Assembly (NCBI RefSeq): GCF_921292975.1
Contig: NZ_CAKLCM010000003.1
Span: 930,001 to 994,000 of the forward strand
Length of the DNA: 64,000 nucleotides
Direction: 5' to 3'
Source: Vibrio hippocampi
GTDB lineage: Bacteria; Pseudomonadota; Gammaproteobacteria; Enterobacterales; Vibrionaceae
A program made the position numbers and the translations under genes. The notes beneath the pieces were generated by a model. The model made no database searches, was not told where the DNA came from, and was given only the letters and a program-made list of their open reading frames with translations. Below, one piece after another: positions 61,181-64,000 of the stretch; within the stretch, counting starts at the first letter, position 1, and the number at the start of each line of letters is the position of its first letter.

Positions 61181-62434
61181 CTACATGGGTTGACAAAGTG
61201 TGGTAATTAACGGCTTCAGTTTCATGATGCCCGCCTCAATATCGTCAATATTGATCGCACCAAACCCTAACACGACTCTGGGTTGACCCGACGCCGAGTT
61301 CAAGCGAACGTTATCCGCCTGCAGCACGATGCCCTCCATCGCCGCTCGTGTGATCAACGTATGACAATCTAGGGTTTGAGGAAGCGTGAGCAAGAAGCAA
61401 GTGCTTCCGGGCGTGGCATAGTATGGGTAATCGGGCATATGACATTCCAGCGCACTGAGCATAGCCAACCACTTCTGCTCCATGGTGTGTCTTACTCTGC
61501 GAATATGGTTGTCATAATATCCTAATGCTAAAAATTGCGTGGTAATGGCCATTGATAAGGCATTGCAATCCGTTGTCGGTTGGCGATCACTGAGCCTCGC
61601 TATCATCTCTTTTGGAGCGAGGATATAACCCACGTCCAATTGCGGGGCAGTCGAGGAGGATAAACAGCCCACTGATATCACTCGGTCATGGGCATCTAGG
61701 CGATGTAATAGCGGCAGGGCTTGGTCTAAGAAGTGAGTATCGGTCTCACACATGTCCTCAATAATATAAAAACCTTGCTCGCTAGCCTGTTCAAGCAGAG
61801 CTTGGCGTCTATTCAAAGACATCGTCACACTGGTGGGATAATGACTGCTTGGGGTTACACAGACGATATTGCTACCATTAAGCGCATCGCCTATAGTTAA
61901 GCCATCTTGGTCCACGTCAACCCATTGCACTTGTGCCTTCGACTGCTGAAAAACCGTTTGATAGACGGCTCTACCGGGGTTTTCCAAAGCAACCACACTA
62001 GACTCTGAAACCAGTTCATCGGCGAGTAAGGTGAGTGCTTGTTCTCGTCCCTGTGTCAATAATATCTGCTCACTCGACACGTTAATTCGGTATTGTGAAT
62101 TGAGTTGCCCACGTATTTGCTCAACCAGCTCGCGTTGCAACTTATCGACAGACGTTTGCGAGATCATGTCTGAAGACACGACATCACGATGACAACGGTA
62201 TAACTGATAGCTGGGCTGATCCTTAGGGTCAAAGTGATCACAAACAAACGGAAAAACCCGCTCCGTATCATCCCCTACAAAATCACTCGAACCCTGCTCC
62301 GCTTCTGTCAGAACATCTAACCAATAAGGTGCAGAATGATCGCTTTCTGTATAATTTTGCACCAAATCGTTTCGCATTCCATCGCGAGTAATTCTTGCTT
62401 GATAAGCGTCTACTTCTCTAAATCCCTTGCTCAT
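61181..62434 (-). CDS. MocR-like aminotransferase-fold protein lacking the PLP lysine and DNA-binding domain
   Basis: 417 residues. From about 100 on it follows the aminotransferase domain of MocR/PdxR regulators: SSEQILLTQGREQALTLLAD, VVALENPGRAVYQTVFQQSK, CVTPSSHYPTSVTMSLNRRQ, FYIIEDMCETD. The PLP-lysine motif, normally GTFSKxLAPxLRLGY, reads GCLSSSTAPQLDVGY. The Lys is Ser260 and the Arg is Asp267. The Asp-Tyr pair after IIED is changed as well. No winged helix is present in the first 90 residues. It cannot form the usual Schiff base, so I infer a binding or scaffold role, perhaps sensing a polyamine-derived ligand. It sits between two PuuR-like genes. Confidence 0.8.
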   Translation of the reverse strand: MSKGFREVDAYQARITRDGMRNDLVQNYTESDHSAPYWLDVLTEAEQGSSDFVGDDTERVFPFVCDHFDPKDQPSYQLYRCHRDVVSSDMISQTSVDKLQRELVEQIRGQLNSQYRINVSSEQILLTQGREQALTLLADELVSESSVVALENPGRAVYQTVFQQSKAQVQWVDVDQDGLTIGDALNGSNIVCVTPSSHYPTSVTMSLNRRQALLEQASEQGFYIIEDMCETDTHFLDQALPLLHRLDAHDRVISVGCLSSSTAPQLDVGYILAPKEMIARLSDRQPTTDCNALSMAITTQFLALGYYDNHIRRVRHTMEQKWLAMLSALECHMPDYPYYATPGSTCFLLTLPQTLDCHTLITRAAMEGIVLQADNVRLNSASGQPRVVLGFGAINIDDIEAGIMKLKPLITTLCQPM

Positions 62435-62464
62435 CGTTACACCATCCTGGTTTATTTAACAGTG

Positions 62465-62498
62465 AGTTATCGAACTAATGAGTTGATAAGCGATAACT
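62465..62498. promoter_or_regulatory. 8-bp inverted repeat upstream of the MocR-like gene
   Basis: AGTTATCG (62465-62472) and CGATAACT (62491-62498), a perfect pair 31 nt before the start codon. It could be an operator for one of the neighbouring PuuR-type proteins. Confidence 0.5.
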
Positions 62499-62579
62499 TG
62501 CAATATATAAACCAGAATTTATAAACTCCCAATTTTATTTCAATCAACACTGATGATGATGAGCAAAATAGCGGTAAAC

Positions 62580-63122
62580 CTAGAACGTAGGAGGCGTGGC
62601 AGCGCTGATCAGTTCACACTCTATTTTGCCTACATTGCGAAAGCGGTGTGGGAGGTGGGTTGAGAAATAGTAAGAATCCCCCGCCTTTAATACTTGCTTC
62701 TGATTACCCACCGTGATCTCTATTTCTCCCCTGAGCACGATGCCGCTCTCCTCGCCTTCGTGCTGCATAAAGTCCGTCCCGGTATCCGCGCCAGGAGGGT
62801 AGGTTTCTCGTAGCAGCGCCAGTTGTCGGTGTTTGGTTTTACTGCCGACCAGCAACATGCTGATTTGACTATCGCCAATATCCACCAACTCGTCACGATT
62901 GAAAAATATTTTATCTTCCGCCTTAATATCAACGGTAAAGAAGTCCCCCATAGAGATGGACATCGCATCCAATATTTTTTTCAGCGATCCCACCGACGGA
63001 TTAACCTGATTATTCTCAATCTGAGAGATCATCGCATTCGTCACCCCACTGCGCTTAGCCAGTTCACGCTGGGAAATACCCTTCATGGTACGAATACTCT
63101 TGAGTTGCTCACCGACATCCAT
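62580..63122 (-). CDS. PuuR-type XRE-cupin regulator, copy 2
   Basis: 180 residues from the ATG at 63122 (AAGGAG 6 nt upstream; an in-frame start seven codons earlier overlaps that site). Same architecture as copy 1: GISQRELAKRSGVTNAMISQ, then the cupin GEESGIVLRGEIEITVGNQK. Differences lie mainly in the cupin surface. Two regulators of one family around one gene suggest a duplication with divided targets, for example puu genes versus the pot transporter. That split is inference. Confidence 0.9.
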   Translation of the reverse strand: MDVGEQLKSIRTMKGISQRELAKRSGVTNAMISQIENNQVNPSVGSLKKILDAMSISMGDFFTVDIKAEDKIFFNRDELVDIGDSQISMLLVGSKTKHRQLALLRETYPPGADTGTDFMQHEGEESGIVLRGEIEITVGNQKQVLKAGDSYYFSTHLPHRFRNVGKIECELISAATPPTF

Positions 63123-63162
63123 GTCTTGCTCCTTAAACCCCAAATTAGGGGAAATACGCCTC

Positions 63163-63210
63163 TATACCCAGTTACCTCAAAATGCAGAATTCAGAGGTAA
63201 TTGGGGTATA
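63163..63210. repeat. Vibrio-type intergenic palindrome, fullest copy
   Basis: TATACCCAGTTACCTC and GAGGTAATTGGGGTATA face each other around AAAATGCAGAATTCA. Stems of about 16 bp with one bulge. Members at 12942 and 47643. Confidence 0.8.
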
Positions 63211-63234
63211 TTTTTCCATACAGCTATGCCGAGC

Positions 63235-63288
63235 CAAGATATGCCAAGCTCTCAAGGTATACCAAGCTCACAAGGTATACCCAGCTAA
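63235..63288 (+). repeat. 18-bp tandem repeat running into the permease stop codon
   Basis: CAAGATATGCCAAGCTCT, CAAGGTATACCAAGCTCA and CAAGGTATACCCAGCTAA follow without gaps, and a partial copy precedes them (from about 63221). The last unit contains the TAG stop of the permease gene. Confidence 0.8.
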
Positions 63289-64000
63289 GATGAGGCGCGG
63301 ATTTCCAATTTACGCTTCTTCTCTGCCCGCGCCATCAGCCACCAAGCGATAAATGACGCCAAGGCAACAACCAGCACCATCAGCGACGCTAACGCATTGA
63401 TCTTGGGACTAATGCCCAGACGAACACTAGAAAATATCACCAAAGGTAAGGTACTCGAACTCGGACCAGAGACAAAACTCGATATCACCAGATCGTCTAA
63501 AGAGAGCGTGAATGCCAGCAACCACCCAGCTAACAAGGCGGGTGCAACGGTTGGGAGCGTGATGGTAAAGAACACCTTGAGCGGCGATGCACCCAAATCC
63601 ATTGCGGCTTCTTCTATCGAGCGATCCAACTCTTGCAGTCGTGAGCTCACCACCACAGTGACATACGCTGTGCAAAAGGTCACATGGGCAATCCAAATCG
63701 TCAGCATGCCGCGATGCGCAAACAGGTCAAAAAACTGCCCTAATGAGATAAACAGCAGCAACAAAGAGAGACCAGTAATCACATCAGGCATCACAAGGGG
63801 TGCGGTAATCATGAAAGCAAACCCCGTCTCCCCTTTAAACTTACCCAGCCGCTGCAAAACAAACGCCGCCAACGTCCCTAACACCACCGCAGTGGAAGCC
63901 GAGAGAAAGCCTATGGTTAAACTCAACCTGACACTGTTCATCAGCTGCTTATCTTCAAAAAGCACACCGTACCATTTCGTAGAAAAGCCCGACCACACAG
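63285..64000 (-). CDS. potI: Polyamine ABC transporter permease, PotI/PotC type (partial)
   Basis: About 238 codons are visible, and the N-terminus lies beyond the right edge (relatives have about 270-280 residues). Five membrane segments are visible, with the EAA loop EEAAMDLGASPLKVFFTITL that contacts the ATPase. FTLSLDDLVISSFVSGPSSS is typical of spermidine/putrescine permeases (PotC, PotI). Next to puuC and the PuuR-like genes it most likely imports putrescine, so PotI is preferred over PotC. The rest of the transporter should continue to the right. Confidence 0.85.
   Translation of the reverse strand, partial: VWSGFSTKWYGVLFEDKQLMNSVRLSLTIGFLSASTAVVLGTLAAFVLQRLGKFKGETGFAFMITAPLVMPDVITGLSLLLLFISLGQFFDLFAHRGMLTIWIAHVTFCTAYVTVVVSSRLQELDRSIEEAAMDLGASPLKVFFTITLPTVAPALLAGWLLAFTLSLDDLVISSFVSGPSSSTLPLVIFSSVRLGISPKINALASLMVLVVALASFIAWWLMARAEKKRKLEIRASS

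Noticed and set aside
63085-63288. Plus-strand frame ending in a repeated SSQGIP peptide
   Set aside because: The peptide repeat merely translates the 18-bp DNA repeat, and the rest is antisense to the PuuR-like gene and the palindrome.

Overview
The window looks like accessory and metabolic DNA from a Vibrionaceae genome, probably a Vibrio and perhaps its smaller chromosome. The clues are a parDE module of the Vibrio superintegron type, three copies of a Vibrio-style intergenic palindrome, catabolic arginine genes with their own ArgR, a putrescine-utilisation cluster, and moderate GC content. I see no rRNA, tRNA, CRISPR array or intact transposase. The species call is inference.

Layout: (1) 1-6.6 kb is a patchwork island. 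It holds an edge-truncated nuclease-like gene, a SatD/DUF3307 operon behind three phased palindromes, a parDE cassette remnant, a membrane-anchored Mrr-type endonuclease, two broken gene fragments, an orphan glyoxalase with integron-like flanks and a truncated lipoprotein. A diverged 64-bp direct repeat flanks 1.3-5.2 kb. (2) 6.6-12.7 kb carries a lipoprotein with ten RCC1-like repeats, a SPOR-like periplasmic protein and a Dcu C4-dicarboxylate transporter. (3) 13.3-20.9 kb is a four-gene signalling operon: HisKA_3 kinase, periplasmic binding protein, CHASE hybrid kinase, and REC/HD-GYP/REC regulator with a degenerate HD motif. (4) 20.9-24.3 kb has a small membrane protein, a patatin lipoprotein and GltS.

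(5) 24.4-38.4 kb is an envelope and efflux region: a tripartite RND pump, PldA phospholipase, two tandem small beta-barrel proteins, a diguanylate cyclase, a NarL-type response regulator, a LysR regulator and a YiaW/YiaV-like HlyD pair. Four of its intergenic regions share a 17-bp motif, CTCG-N5-TTACTAGT (eight copies), which I read as an undescribed regulon. (6) 38.4-41.8 kb is a kinase with three tandem SBP_bac_3 sensor domains, a plausible partner of the NarL-type regulator. (7) 42.0-44.5 kb is a HlyD/DUF2955/MarR exporter operon with a palindromic operator. (8) 44.7-47.5 kb has an arylsulfatase, a DUF4345 protein and a divergent outer-membrane protein.

(9) 47.5-53.5 kb is the arginine deiminase pathway (YfcC/ArcD-type carrier, arcA, arcC, ornithine carbamoyltransferase) behind a perfect FNR box, with a convergent argR. 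Together these genes would convert arginine to ornithine, ammonia, CO2 and ATP when oxygen is low. (10) 53.8-58.0 kb has a divergent LysR/oxidoreductase pair, a choloylglycine-hydrolase family enzyme and a GNAT acetyltransferase. (11) 58.1-64 kb is a putrescine locus: glutamine amidotransferase, puuC, two PuuR-like XRE-cupin regulators flanking a MocR-like protein that lacks its catalytic lysine and DNA-binding domain, and an edge-truncated PotI-type permease.
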